NCBI GenBank assembly: GCA_023434265.1
Contig: JAEYTA010000202.1
Location: 1-64,000, forward strand
Source of the DNA: Pseudomonadota bacterium
GTDB taxonomy: Bacteria > Pseudomonadota > Alphaproteobacteria > Caulobacterales > Caulobacteraceae
Direction of reading: 5' to 3'
Length of the DNA stretch: 64,000 bases
Below the pieces are notes generated by a model. It searched no databases and was not told the DNA's origin. It saw only the letters and a program-made list of their open reading frames with translations. This document shows, one piece after another, positions 15,198 to 24,062 of this stretch. A program made the translations under genes and the position numbers. Every line of letters begins with the position of its first letter. Within the stretch, counting starts at the first letter, position 1.

Positions 15198-17285
15198 CTA
15201 GTCGATCCCCGGACGGTCGTTGCGCCAGTCGAACAGGGCCTCCAGCACCCTGACCGCCTCGCCGCGGGGCGTGGTCAGGTCCGGGTCGCGCCCGAGCACG
15301 AGTCGAGCGTCGTCGGCGGCGGCGAGCAGCAGCTCCCGGTGGCGGATGGGGTCGGCGAAGCGGTAGGCGGGGAAGCCGCTCTGCTTCAGACCCAGCGGGT
15401 CGCCGCCGCCGCGCAGGCGGAAGTCCTCCTCCGCGATCTCGAAGCCGTCCTCGGTGCGGCGCAGGGTCTCGAGGCGGATGCGGGCGGTCTCGCCGAGGCC
15501 CTCGTCGCCGCCGCCGTAGAGCAGCAGGCAGGTGCTGGCGGCGGTCCCCCGGCCGACCCGGCCGCGCAGCTGATGCAGCTGGGCGAGGCCGAAGCGGTCG
15601 GCGTGCTCGACGACCATGATCGAGGCGTTGGGGACGTCGACGCCGACCTCGACCACGGTCGTGGCGACCAGCAGGGGGGTGCGGCCGTCGGCGAAGTCGG
15701 CCATCACCGCCTCGCGCTCGGGCCCCGGCATCTGGCCGTGGGCGAGGCCGACCTCGACGCCGAGAATGCGGCGCAAGTCGGCGGCGCGGGCCTCGGCGGC
15801 GGCGAGGTCGGAGGCCTCGCTCTCGGCGACCAGCGGGCAGATCCAGTAGGCCTGGGCGCCGCCGTCCAATACCGCCTTGAGGCGTCTGGCGACCTCGCCG
15901 ATGCGCGCCAGCGGCAGGACGGCCGTGGTCACGGGCGTGCGGCCCGGCGGCTTCTCGGTCAGGCGCGAGACCTCGAGCTCGCCGTACTGGGTCAGTTCGA
16001 GCGTGCGCGGGATGGGGGTGGCCGACATGGTCAGCAGGTGGACGCCGCCGGTGCGCGGGTCGCCCTTGGCCTGCAGCCGCTGGCGCTCGTTGACGCCGAA
16101 GCGGTGCTGCTCGTCGATGACCGCCAGGCCCAGCCGGTCGAAGCGGACGGCGTCCTGGAACAGGGCGTGGGTGCCGATGGCGACCTTCGCCTCGCCGGAG
16201 GCCAGGGCGGCGAGCCGCGGGCGGCGCTCGGCGGGGGTGTCGCGGCCGGTGAGCAGGACGGTCGGCACGCCGGCGGCTTCGAGCATGGGCGAGAGGCGCT
16301 GGAAATGCTGGCGGGCGAGGATTTCGGTGGGAGCCATGAGCGCCGCCTGGAAGCCGGAGGCGGCGGCGTCGGCCAGGGCCAGGGCGGCGACGGCCGTCTT
16401 GCCCGAGCCGACGTCCCCCTGCAGCAGCCGGCCCATCTGTTCGCCCGAGGCGAGGTCGCGGCGGATTTCTTCGACGGCCCGGGCCTGGGCGCCGGTGAGG
16501 GCGAAGGGCAGGGCGGCGAGGAGGCGTTCCGACGGCTCGCCGGGGCGGATCACCGGCGCGGGGGTGATCTGGCGGGCGCGACGGCGACGGGCCAGGGCCA
16601 GCTGATGGGCGAACAGCTCGTCCCAGGCGAGGCGCTGGCGGGCGGGGGCGTCGGGCTCGAGGTCGGGCTCGCCGGCGGGGGCGTGCAACTGACCCAGGGC
16701 GGCGCGCCAGCCGGGCCAGCGACGTCTGGCCAGCCAGGCGGGATCCTGCCATTCGGGCAGGTCCGGGGCGTGGGGCAGGGCGGTCTGGACCAGCTTGCGC
16801 ACCTGCCGCGACGACAGGCCCTGGGTGGCGGGGTAGACCGGCTCGACGGCGGCGATGTCGCCGGCCTCCTCGGGGCGGAACACGTCGGGGTGGATGATCT
16901 GCACCTCGTTGTTGAAGCGCTCGACCTTGCCGGAGACGATGCGCTTCTGGCCCTTGGGCAGCAGGCGCTCGATGTGCTGGGCCGAGCCGCCGAACCAGAT
17001 CAGATGGACGAAGCCGGTGTCGTCGGAGGCGCGCACCTTGATCGGGGCGCCGGGCTTGTGCGGCACGATCAGGCGGTCGACCAGCACCTCGAACTGGCCG
17101 GTCAGGCCCTCGACGGCGTCGGCGGCGGTCATGGCCCGGCGCACGACCACGCCCGAGGGGGCGAGGAACAACAGGTCGCGGACCAGCGGCCCGGCCAGTT
17201 TCTGGACGAGCGGCAGCACGCGCGGGCCGACGCCCTTCAGCGTCTCGACGCCGGCGAACAGCGGAAAGAGAATCTGCGGCCGCAT
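15198..17285 (-). CDS. recG: ATP-dependent DNA helicase RecG
   Basis: This 695-residue superfamily 2 helicase regresses stalled replication forks and migrates Holliday junctions. The order is an N-terminal wedge/OB domain (LKGVGPR near residue 15; GVVVRRAMTAA), Walker A GDVGSGKTAVA (about 289-299), Walker B-type DEQHRFGVNERQRL (about 388), TATPIPRTLELTQYG, LVATTVVEVGVDVPNA, and the QLRGRVGRG motif VI. The start MRPQILFPLFAG at 17285 fits family alignments; an ATG at 17297 is also in frame, while further extension is not family-like. It is divergent from sdhE-mfd. Confidence 0.96.
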   Translation of the reverse strand: MRPQILFPLFAGVETLKGVGPRVLPLVQKLAGPLVRDLLFLAPSGVVVRRAMTAADAVEGLTGQFEVLVDRLIVPHKPGAPIKVRASDDTGFVHLIWFGGSAQHIERLLPKGQKRIVSGKVERFNNEVQIIHPDVFRPEEAGDIAAVEPVYPATQGLSSRQVRKLVQTALPHAPDLPEWQDPAWLARRRWPGWRAALGQLHAPAGEPDLEPDAPARQRLAWDELFAHQLALARRRRARQITPAPVIRPGEPSERLLAALPFALTGAQARAVEEIRRDLASGEQMGRLLQGDVGSGKTAVAALALADAAASGFQAALMAPTEILARQHFQRLSPMLEAAGVPTVLLTGRDTPAERRPRLAALASGEAKVAIGTHALFQDAVRFDRLGLAVIDEQHRFGVNERQRLQAKGDPRTGGVHLLTMSATPIPRTLELTQYGELEVSRLTEKPPGRTPVTTAVLPLARIGEVARRLKAVLDGGAQAYWICPLVAESEASDLAAAEARAADLRRILGVEVGLAHGQMPGPEREAVMADFADGRTPLLVATTVVEVGVDVPNASIMVVEHADRFGLAQLHQLRGRVGRGTAASTCLLLYGGGDEGLGETARIRLETLRRTEDGFEIAEEDFRLRGGGDPLGLKQSGFPAYRFADPIRHRELLLAAADDARLVLGRDPDLTTPRGEAVRVLEALFDWRNDRPGID

Positions 17286-17419
17286 ACGGCGCAGCATAGC
17301 TGGCGAAACGGCCGCTGGAACGCTATCTGCGGCGCGACATTGAAGTGCGCTAACGCTCGCCGCGCGGCGGCTCGCTGCTCGAGCGCGCTTTTGACCTGAT
17401 CCGACGGGCAAGGATTCTT

Positions 17420-17737
17420 GTGGCCGATACGAACGCGCGTGCGAACGAGACCCGACAGGCCCGGCTGGGTCGCATCGTCTTCCGGGCGTGGCGGCGCGGC
17501 TTCCGCGAGGCCGACCTGGTGCTGGGACCGTTCGCCGAACAGGTCGGGCCCACGCTCGACGACGCGGAACTGGACGCCTTCGAGGCCCTGCTGATGCAGG
17601 ACGACGACCACGCTCTCTACGCCTGGATCATCCAGACCGCCCCCACACCCCCGGAGCACGACGGGCCCGTGATGCAGAAGATCCGCGCCTTCATGGCCGA
17701 ACACGTCGCCGCCGAGGTGGCGAAGGGGGCCGGCTGA
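17420..17737 (+). CDS. sdhE: Succinate dehydrogenase assembly factor SdhE family (flavinator)
   Basis: The 105-residue acidic helical protein contains WRRGFREADLVLGPFAE, the SdhE RGxxExD-type motif, and DDHALYAWI near residue 70. Family members help attach FAD covalently to the SdhA flavoprotein of succinate dehydrogenase. The N terminus is slightly longer than the typical 85-95 residues. The start is GTG. Its TGA overlaps the ATG of mfd (TGATGG), an arrangement seen elsewhere in alphaproteobacteria. Confidence 0.87.
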   Translation: MADTNARANETRQARLGRIVFRAWRRGFREADLVLGPFAEQVGPTLDDAELDAFEALLMQDDDHALYAWIIQTAPTPPEHDGPVMQKIRAFMAEHVAAEVAKGAG

Positions 17738-20700
17738 TGGATGGTTCGACGCCGAAGCGGGACGATCGCACTCTGGGCGGCGCGCCGGAGGGGCTGGACG
17801 CCCTGACGGTGGCCGGGCGGCTGAAGGCGGACGGCGGCGTCGGCCTGTTCGTGGCCCGGGACTTCGCGCGCATGGGCGAGTTCGTCCAGGCCTTCCGCTT
17901 CTTCGCCGGCGACATGGAGGTGCTGGAGTTTCCGGCGTGGGACTGCCTGCCCTACGACCGTCTGAGCCCGACCTCCTCGGTCTCGGCGCAGCGCATGGCG
18001 GCCCTGACCGCCCTGGCGCGACGGGAAGCCGGCGACAGCCGTCCGTTGCTGGTGGTCGCCACGGTCAGCGCCGCCATGCAGCGCACCCCGCCGCGCGAGG
18101 TGACCTGCGGCGCGGGCTTCGAGACCACGGTCGGGCTGGACCTCGATACGGCGGCGCTGGAGCGGTATTTCGCGGCCAACGGCTACATGCGCGCCTCGAC
18201 GGTGTCGGAGCGGGGCGAGTTCGCGGTGCGCGGCGGGGTGGTCGACGTCTTCCCGCCGGGCTTCGAGGAGCCGGTGCGGCTCGACATGTTCGGCTCGGAG
18301 CTGGAGTCGATCCGCACCTTCGACCCGGGCACCCAGCGCTCGACCGGCCAGCTGACCACGGTCTCGCTGGCCCCGGTGTCCGAGGCGCTGCTGGACGCCG
18401 AGAGCATCTCCCGCTTCCGCACCGGCTATCTGAACCTGTTCGGGGCGCCGGGCGACGACCCGATGTACGCGGCGGTCAGCGAGGGCGCGCGGCGGCAGGG
18501 CATGGAGCACTGGCTGCCGCTGCTCTACGCCCGGCTGGAGACGCTGTTCGACTACCTGCCCGAGGACGCGAAGGTCTTCCTCGACAACCAGGCCGACGCG
18601 GCGCGGGCCGAGCGCTGGAGCCTGACCGCGGACGCCTTCGAGGCGCGGCGCGAGGCGGCGCAGGGCAAGGGCGGGACCGCCTATCGCGCCTTGCCGCCGG
18701 AGCGGCTGTACCTGCCCGAGGCGGACTGGAATTCGACCCTGGCCGGTCGCGACGTCCGCCGCTTCTCGCCCTTCCACGGCGAGGGCGAGGACGCCGGCGG
18801 GCGGCTGGGTCGCACCTTCGCCGCCGAGCGGGCGCAGGACAGCGTGAACCTGTTCGAGGCGGTGGCGCGCCACGCCGAGGCGGTGAAGGCGGGCGGGCGG
18901 CGGGTGCTGTTCGCCTCGTGGACCGAGGGCTCGTCCGACCGGCTGGCCTCGATGCTGGCCGACCACGGGCTGGAGCACGTGGTGGCGGTGCGCGACTGGG
19001 CCGATGTGCAGGCGGCCCCGGAAGGGCTGTTCCTGCGCGGCGTTCTGCCGGTGGAGCACGGCTTCGAGACCGACGACATCGCGGTCATCTCCGAGACCGA
19101 CATCCTCGGCGACCGGCTGGCGCGACCGCGGAAGAAGCGACGGGCGTCGAACTTCCTCGCCGAGGCCTCGGCCCTCACCACCGGCGACCTGGTGGTCCAC
19201 CTCGATCATGGCATCGGCCGCTACGAGGGGCTGAAGACGCTGGAGATCCAGGAGGCGCCGCACGACTGCCTTGAGCTGCTCTACGCCGGCGACAGCAAGC
19301 TGTACCTGCCGGTCGAGAACATCGACCTGCTGACCCGCTACGGGACCGACGCCGAGGGGGTGCAGCTGGACCGGCTGGGCGGGGCGGCGTGGCAGTCGAG
19401 AAAGGCCAGGGCCAAGGAACGCCTCCGCGCGATGGCCGAGGGGCTGATCGCCCTGGCCGCCAAGCGGGCGCTGCGCCGGACCGACGCGGTGGAGCCGCCG
19501 CACGGCCTGTTCGACGAGTTCTGCGCCCGCTTCCCCTACGAGGAGACGGACGACCAGCTGAACGCCATCGCCGACGTGCTGGAGGATCTCGGCAAGGGCA
19601 CGCCGATGGACCGGCTGATCTGCGGCGACGTCGGCTTCGGCAAGACCGAGGTGGCGCTGCGAGCGGCCTTCGTGGTGGCGATGAGCGGCCAGCAGGTGGC
19701 GGTGGTCTGCCCGACCACCCTTCTGGCGCGGCAGCACTTCAAGACCTTCAGCGAGCGCTTCGCCGGCTGGCCGGTCAAGGTGCGTCACCTGTCGCGCATG
19801 GTGACGGCGAAGGAGGCGGCGGAGACACGCGCGGGGCTGAAGGACGGCTCGTTCGAGATCGTCGTCGGCACGCATGCGGTGCTGAGCGAGCAGGTCGGGT
19901 TCAAGGACCTCGGCCTGGTGATCGTCGACGAGGAGCAGCACTTCGGGGTCAAGCACAAGGAGAAGCTGAAGACCCTGCGCGCCGACGTGCACCTGCTCAC
20001 CCTGACGGCGACGCCGATCCCGCGCACCCTGCAGATGGCGCTGTCGGGCATCCGCGAGATGTCGATCATCGCCACGCCGCCGGTGGATCGACTGGCGGTA
20101 CGGACCTACGTCACCCCGTGGGACCCGGTGCTGGTGCGCGAGGCCCTGCTGCGGGAGAAGTACCGCGGCGGCCAGGCCTATTATGTCGCGCCGCGGCTGA
20201 AGGACTTGCCGGACATCGAGCGCTTCCTGCGCGAGCAGGTCCCCGAGGTGAAGTTCGTCGTCGGCCACGGGCAGATGAGCCCGACCCAGCTGGAAGACGT
20301 GATGAGCGCCTTCTACGATGGCCAGTACGACGTGCTGGTGTCGACCACGATCGTGGAGAGCGGCCTCGACATCCCCACCGCCAACACCCTGATCGTACAC
20401 CGCGCCGACATGTTCGGCCTGGCCCAGCTGTACCAGATCCGCGGCCGGGTCGGCCGGGCCAAGGCGCGGGCCTTCGCCTACCTGACCACGCCGCCGGAGA
20501 AGCCGATGAGCCTGTCGGCCGAGCGGCGGCTGCAGGTGCTGCAGTCGCTCGACAACCTCGGGGCCGGCTTCCAGCTGGCCAGCCACGACCTCGACCAGCG
20601 CGGCGGCGGCAACCTGCTGGGCGACGAGCAGTCGGGCCACATCCGCGAGGTGGGCGTGGAGCTGTACCAGCAGATGCTGGAGGACGCCGTCGCCAGCCTG

Positions 20701-21189
20701 AAGGCGGAAGGCGAGGGGGCCGAGGTTGACCGCGGCTGGTCTCCGGCGATCAACGTCGGCGCGGCGGTATTGATTCCAGAGGATTACGTCCCGGACCTCA
20801 ACGTCCGTCTTAGCCTCTACCGGCGACTTTCGGACGCGGAGAACTCGGAGAGCCGCGAGGCGCTGGCGGCGGAGCTGATCGACCGCTTCGGGCCGCTGCC
20901 GGACGAGGCGAAGCAGCTGCTGCGGATCGTTGGCATCAAGGCCAACTGCAAGACGGCCTGCATCGAACGCATCGACGTCGGGCCCAAGGGCGCCGTGCTG
21001 ACCCTGCGCGACAACACCTTCCCGAACCCGATGGGCCTGGTCGGCCTGATCCAGAAGAACCATGCGTTCTGGAAGATCCGCTCGGACCAGAAGATCGTGG
21101 TCAAGGGCGACTGGGACACGCCGGAAGACCGGCTGAAGGTGGCCGAGCGCATCACCGCCGATCTGGCGCGGGTGGCGGGGGCCGCCTAG
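17737..21189 (+). CDS. mfd: Transcription-repair coupling factor
   Basis: This 1150-residue DNA translocase removes stalled RNA polymerase and recruits UvrA. Order of elements: UvrB-like N-terminal module (EFPAWDCLPYDRLSP, SERGEFAVRGGVVDVFPPG); CarD-like RNA-polymerase interaction domain at about 480-560 (GDLVVHLDHGIGRYEGL); helicase Walker A GDVGFGKTEVALRAAF (about 629); DEEQHFGVKHKEKLK (about 730); TATPIPRTLQMALSG; the translocation motif in VSTTIVESGLDIPTANTLI; QIRGRVGRAKARAFAYL; and the TRCF C-terminal domain. It is coupled to sdhE. Its TAG shares CTAG with the convergent gene. Confidence 0.97.
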   Translation: MDGSTPKRDDRTLGGAPEGLDALTVAGRLKADGGVGLFVARDFARMGEFVQAFRFFAGDMEVLEFPAWDCLPYDRLSPTSSVSAQRMAALTALARREAGDSRPLLVVATVSAAMQRTPPREVTCGAGFETTVGLDLDTAALERYFAANGYMRASTVSERGEFAVRGGVVDVFPPGFEEPVRLDMFGSELESIRTFDPGTQRSTGQLTTVSLAPVSEALLDAESISRFRTGYLNLFGAPGDDPMYAAVSEGARRQGMEHWLPLLYARLETLFDYLPEDAKVFLDNQADAARAERWSLTADAFEARREAAQGKGGTAYRALPPERLYLPEADWNSTLAGRDVRRFSPFHGEGEDAGGRLGRTFAAERAQDSVNLFEAVARHAEAVKAGGRRVLFASWTEGSSDRLASMLADHGLEHVVAVRDWADVQAAPEGLFLRGVLPVEHGFETDDIAVISETDILGDRLARPRKKRRASNFLAEASALTTGDLVVHLDHGIGRYEGLKTLEIQEAPHDCLELLYAGDSKLYLPVENIDLLTRYGTDAEGVQLDRLGGAAWQSRKARAKERLRAMAEGLIALAAKRALRRTDAVEPPHGLFDEFCARFPYEETDDQLNAIADVLEDLGKGTPMDRLICGDVGFGKTEVALRAAFVVAMSGQQVAVVCPTTLLARQHFKTFSERFAGWPVKVRHLSRMVTAKEAAETRAGLKDGSFEIVVGTHAVLSEQVGFKDLGLVIVDEEQHFGVKHKEKLKTLRADVHLLTLTATPIPRTLQMALSGIREMSIIATPPVDRLAVRTYVTPWDPVLVREALLREKYRGGQAYYVAPRLKDLPDIERFLREQVPEVKFVVGHGQMSPTQLEDVMSAFYDGQYDVLVSTTIVESGLDIPTANTLIVHRADMFGLAQLYQIRGRVGRAKARAFAYLTTPPEKPMSLSAERRLQVLQSLDNLGAGFQLASHDLDQRGGGNLLGDEQSGHIREVGVELYQQMLEDAVASLKAEGEGAEVDRGWSPAINVGAAVLIPEDYVPDLNVRLSLYRRLSDAENSESREALAAELIDRFGPLPDEAKQLLRIVGIKANCKTACIERIDVGPKGAVLTLRDNTFPNPMGLVGLIQKNHAFWKIRSDQKIVVKGDWDTPEDRLKVAERITADLARVAGAA

Positions 21190-21926
21190 CAGCCCGGTGC
21201 GGCCGTTTCGAATCGCTCGTCCCACCAAGGCTGCCAACGGGCCTTGAGGTCGGCGAGCGCATCGTCCGACAGGCCGTAGGTCGTCAGGGTCAGCATGACG
21301 AAGCCGCGCGGCTTCTTCTCCGTCGGCGGCTGGTCGACGACGATCAGCAGGCCGTCGCCCCAGGCGTCGACGGAGACGCCGGTCTGGTGGCGGGCGGTGA
21401 ACCAGACCTCGCCGGCGGCGTCGGATTCAGGCCCCAGCGGCCCCGACCACGGCTCGCCGGCGGCGGGGGCGGCGTGGAGGCCGAGGAGGCTGCGGCCCAG
21501 CCGGTCGGCGCGCGGCGGGCCGGAGAAGAACAGGGTGCGGCGGGGAGCGAGGCCGTGGCGGGCGAAGGCGAAGGCCAGCTGCCAGGTGAAGGAAATCCAC
21601 CCCTCGATCATGCCGTCGAAGACATCGGTCCAGCTGCCCACGGGGGCGGAGCGCACGACCCGGACCACGCTGTGGTCGCCGCGGGCCTCGACCTCGTAGC
21701 GGTCGTTGACGCCCTCGAAGACCACGGTGCGCGTGGCTTCGTCGGCGCGGGCGTGGGTGACGAAGATGAAGTCGATCTCGTCCTTCAGCCCATCGGTCTC
21801 CCAGCCGAACCAGTCCCTGATCTTTGCGGGATCGCGCAGGGCGTCCCAGACGAGATCGGCGGGGGCGGGCACGGTGACCTCGACGAGGACGTGGTCCTCC
21901 ATGAGGGTGTCGGCGGCTTCGGTCAT
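21186..21926 (-). CDS. SRPBCC/AHSA1-domain protein
   Basis: The 246-residue protein starts MTEAADTLMEDHVLVEVTVPAP and contains the START-like AHSA1 opening DLVWDALRDPAKIRDWFGWE, followed by the hydrophobic-cavity strands and the later WISFTWQLAFAFARHG helix. The C-terminal half extends past a usual single SRPBCC domain. Such proteins bind hydrophobic ligands and are often paired with ArsR-type regulators, as here, 8 nt downstream of one. The ligand is unknown. An in-frame extension to 22547 runs through the regulator gene in another frame and is discarded. Confidence 0.8.
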   Translation of the reverse strand: MTEAADTLMEDHVLVEVTVPAPADLVWDALRDPAKIRDWFGWETDGLKDEIDFIFVTHARADEATRTVVFEGVNDRYEVEARGDHSVVRVVRSAPVGSWTDVFDGMIEGWISFTWQLAFAFARHGLAPRRTLFFSGPPRADRLGRSLLGLHAAPAAGEPWSGPLGPESDAAGEVWFTARHQTGVSVDAWGDGLLIVVDQPPTEKKPRGFVMLTLTTYGLSDDALADLKARWQPWWDERFETAAPGC

Positions 21927-21934
21927 GGCGATCC

Positions 21935-22531
21935 TCAGTTCTTCACGGGCGCAGGCCGTTTGCCGGCGGGATGGGCGGTGGCGGTGAGGCGGAAGCGACG
22001 GCCGGAGGGGGCCGAATACTTGCGGGCGAGGGCGGCGACGGCGTCGGCCACCTCGTCGGAGAAGGCGTCGAAATCGGATGGCGCGGCGAAGCTCACCTCG
22101 GCCTCGACGGTCAGGGTGAGCAGGCGCGCGCCCTCGGCGGCGGCGGCCTCGCGCATGCGGGCGACGTCGCGGACCAGGGTCGAGGCGGCGGCGATGAGGT
22201 GGTCGGCCGCGTGGCGGTCCTGCGCCTCGACCGCCTCCGGGTCGGCCGGCGGCTGCAGCAGGGTCGGGTCGAGGACATAGGCGCCGGCGGCGACGAACAG
22301 CTTCTCGACGAAGCCGCGCTTGCGCCGCTCGCCGGCGGGGCGGACGAGGCCGGCGGCCTCGAGGGCGCGGAGGTGATAGCCGATCTTCTGCCGCGGCATG
22401 TTCAGCCGGTCGGCCAGACCGGCCGCCGACGCCGGCTCGGCGAGGCCGGCGAGGATGCGCCGACGGATCGGCGCCAGCGCCAGATGGGCGGCGTCCAGAT
22501 CGTCGAGCAGGGCGGAGGGCCGGGCCGTCAT
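21935..22531 (-). CDS. ArsR-type winged-helix transcriptional regulator
   Basis: This 198-residue protein has an N-terminal winged helix-turn-helix at about residues 15-75 (LALAPIRRRILAGLAE, AAGLADRLNMPRQKIGYHL, RALEAAGLVRPAGERRKRGFVE). A helical C-terminal part with a His/Asp-containing segment (EAQDRHAADHLIAAAS) probably mediates dimerisation or ligand sensing. It lacks the CVCD metal site of arsenic sensors. It is transcribed with the SRPBCC gene, which likely encodes a partner responding to the same ligand. A 16-bp palindrome 19 nt before its ATG is a good autoregulatory operator candidate. Confidence 0.85.
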   Translation of the reverse strand: MTARPSALLDDLDAAHLALAPIRRRILAGLAEPASAAGLADRLNMPRQKIGYHLRALEAAGLVRPAGERRKRGFVEKLFVAAGAYVLDPTLLQPPADPEAVEAQDRHAADHLIAAASTLVRDVARMREAAAAEGARLLTLTVEAEVSFAAPSDFDAFSDEVADAVAALARKYSAPSGRRFRLTATAHPAGKRPAPVKN

Positions 22532-22545
22532 GTTCCGAACCCTGC

Positions 22546-22567
22546 ATTAGACAACTAAAGTTGTCAA
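22546..22567 (-). promoter_or_regulatory. Palindromic operator/promoter candidate for the ArsR-SRPBCC pair
   Basis: GACAACTAAAGTTGTC at 22550-22565 is a perfect 7-bp inverted repeat with a 2-bp centre, in an A+T-rich patch of an otherwise G+C-rich region. On the minus strand TTGACA (22567-22562) overlaps one arm, and a -10-like TCTAAT (22551-22546) overlaps the other end just before the regulator ATG at 22531. Binding here would block transcription of both genes. Confidence 0.65.
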
Positions 22568-22568
22568 A

Positions 22569-23879
22569 TTAGCGGGCGGCGATGTCCCGGGAGGCGCGCT
22601 CGAGCACCTGGGCCGGGGATTCCTCGGGCCCGATCTCGGCCACGCCGACCTCGAACTCCACCACGAAGGGCGGGTGGTCGGGGCCGGCGTCGAAGGCGGT
22701 GCAGCCGATCACCGCGGCGATGCGGTCGGCGGCGATGCGGGCGGCGGGGCCGCGGGTGGCGGGCAGGGCGAGGGCGAAAACGTCGGCCGACAGGCGGGCG
22801 GCGGTGTCCTCGGTGCGGATCAGGCGCGACACCATGGCCCCGATCTGCGGCAGGGCGCGGTCGAGCCAGCCGCCGGCGCGGGCCGTGGCCACCGCCTCCG
22901 TCTCGGCGACGCGGAGCACGGCCACGGACAGCGGCCGCCGGCGCAGCCGCGCGCCCTCGGCGACGCGGGCGAGGTGGGCGGCGAACAGTTCGGGGGTGAA
23001 CAGGCCGGTGGCGGGGTCGGTCAGGCCGGAGCCGCGCGCGCCCTCGAGGGTGCGTCGGATGGCGACGTGGCGGCGGTGGGCGCGGGCGAGGGCGGCGACG
23101 CGCTCGGCGGTCTCCTCCTCGGGAGCGTCGGCGGCGGCCACGTCGGCGAAGCCCCGGTTGTAGAGCTCGGCCAGATTTATCTCGCCCGAGCCGCGCAGGT
23201 AGAGCACCGCCGGGATGTGGTAGAGGCGGGTGTTGCGCTTCATGCCCGAGGCGATGGACAGGGCCGGGGCGTGGTCCTCGGCGCCCCACAGCACGGCGGC
23301 GTCGAACGGGCGTTCGTGCAGGTAGTCGAAGGCGGTGTAGGGCGTCGGCGCGGCCACCACCTCGCAGCCCTGGGCGGCCAGGGCGTTGGACAGGGCGATG
23401 AAGCGGCGGTCCGGCTTGCCGGCGGCGAGCACGCGCAGCGGGGCGTCGTCCGGCTCGGGCAGGGGCAGGGGCTCGCCGCGGGCGAGGAAGGTGGCCTCGC
23501 GCAGGCTGACCTCTTCCTCGGCGACGGCGGCGCGGACCAGATGCTCCAGACGCAGGGCGGCCTGGGCGGCGTGGGGCGGGGCGGACATGGCGATGTCGGC
23601 AAGGCCCGACTCCCAGCCGGCCGTGTCCGGTCCGACGGCCAGCACCGGCAGACGGCGCGGAGCGACGGTCTGGCGCAGCGCGGCCACCCCGGCCTCGGCG
23701 TCGGTCATCCGGGCGTCAAGGACCACGGCCTCCAGCGGCCAGTCGATCAGCACCTGCACCGCCCCGGCCAGCGACCGGGCCGTCACCGTGCGCCAGCCGA
23801 GGGCGTCCAGCCCCTGGCACAGGGGGCCGATCAGGCCGTCGTCGGGCGCGACGACCAGGATTCGCGGGTCGGAAGCCAA
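22569..23879 (-). CDS. popA: PopA-like protein: two receiver-like domains plus degenerate GGDEF
   Basis: The 436-residue protein has two response-regulator-like domains (about 1-125, starting PRILVVAPDDGLIGPL, and 150-270, starting LRVLAAGKPDRRF), then a GGDEF-type domain from about 285 (SGLTDPATGLFTPELFAAHL). The cyclase signature is lost: the GGDEF position reads SADVF in AARLSADVFALALP. The upstream inhibitory-site motif RxxD is kept as RTED. Such an arrangement matches Caulobacter PopA, a c-di-GMP effector that localises to the pole and helps ClpXP degrade CtrA. The first receiver appears to keep Asp residues (VVLDARM). The start is TTG 23879 after GGAG; a longer frame to 24692 is not coding-like. 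Confidence 0.65.
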   Translation of the reverse strand: MASDPRILVVAPDDGLIGPLCQGLDALGWRTVTARSLAGAVQVLIDWPLEAVVLDARMTDAEAGVAALRQTVAPRRLPVLAVGPDTAGWESGLADIAMSAPPHAAQAALRLEHLVRAAVAEEEVSLREATFLARGEPLPLPEPDDAPLRVLAAGKPDRRFIALSNALAAQGCEVVAAPTPYTAFDYLHERPFDAAVLWGAEDHAPALSIASGMKRNTRLYHIPAVLYLRGSGEINLAELYNRGFADVAAADAPEEETAERVAALARAHRRHVAIRRTLEGARGSGLTDPATGLFTPELFAAHLARVAEGARLRRRPLSVAVLRVAETEAVATARAGGWLDRALPQIGAMVSRLIRTEDTAARLSADVFALALPATRGPAARIAADRIAAVIGCTAFDAGPDHPPFVVEFEVGVAEIGPEESPAQVLERASRDIAAR

Positions 23880-24003
23880 GATGCGGAATCTCCGGCCGCC
23901 CCCAGCCCCGGGGCGGTCTTCATGGCCGGCGACCATAGCGAGACGCCCCGCCGCGAGGCAACGGCCCGCCGCGGTTTGTCCCCCGCCTCGCGCAGTCGTG
24001 CGG

Positions 24004-24019
24004 TTCCTTCGCGAAGGAA
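24004..24019. promoter_or_regulatory. Perfect 16-bp palindrome in a divergent spacer
   Basis: TTCCTTCGCGAAGGAA is identical to its reverse complement. It lies in the 183-bp gap between the divergent PopA-like gene and the YihY gene, about 44 nt before the YihY start. It could be a dimeric-regulator operator or form an RNA hairpin. No known motif is recognised. Confidence 0.45.
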
Positions 24020-24062
24020 ATGGGTTAAGGAGGGCGCCTGTCGGGACGGTTGGGGAACCGGG

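Noticed and set aside
15120..17399. 759-codon frame antisense to recG
   Set aside because: Shadow of RecG; composition is Gly/Ala/Gln-rich without homology.
17617..21237. 1206-codon open frame antisense to mfd
   Set aside because: Codon periodicity in G+C-rich DNA opens long antisense frames; the translation is rich in Arg, Gly, His and Gln with no domains, while the plus strand encodes Mfd.
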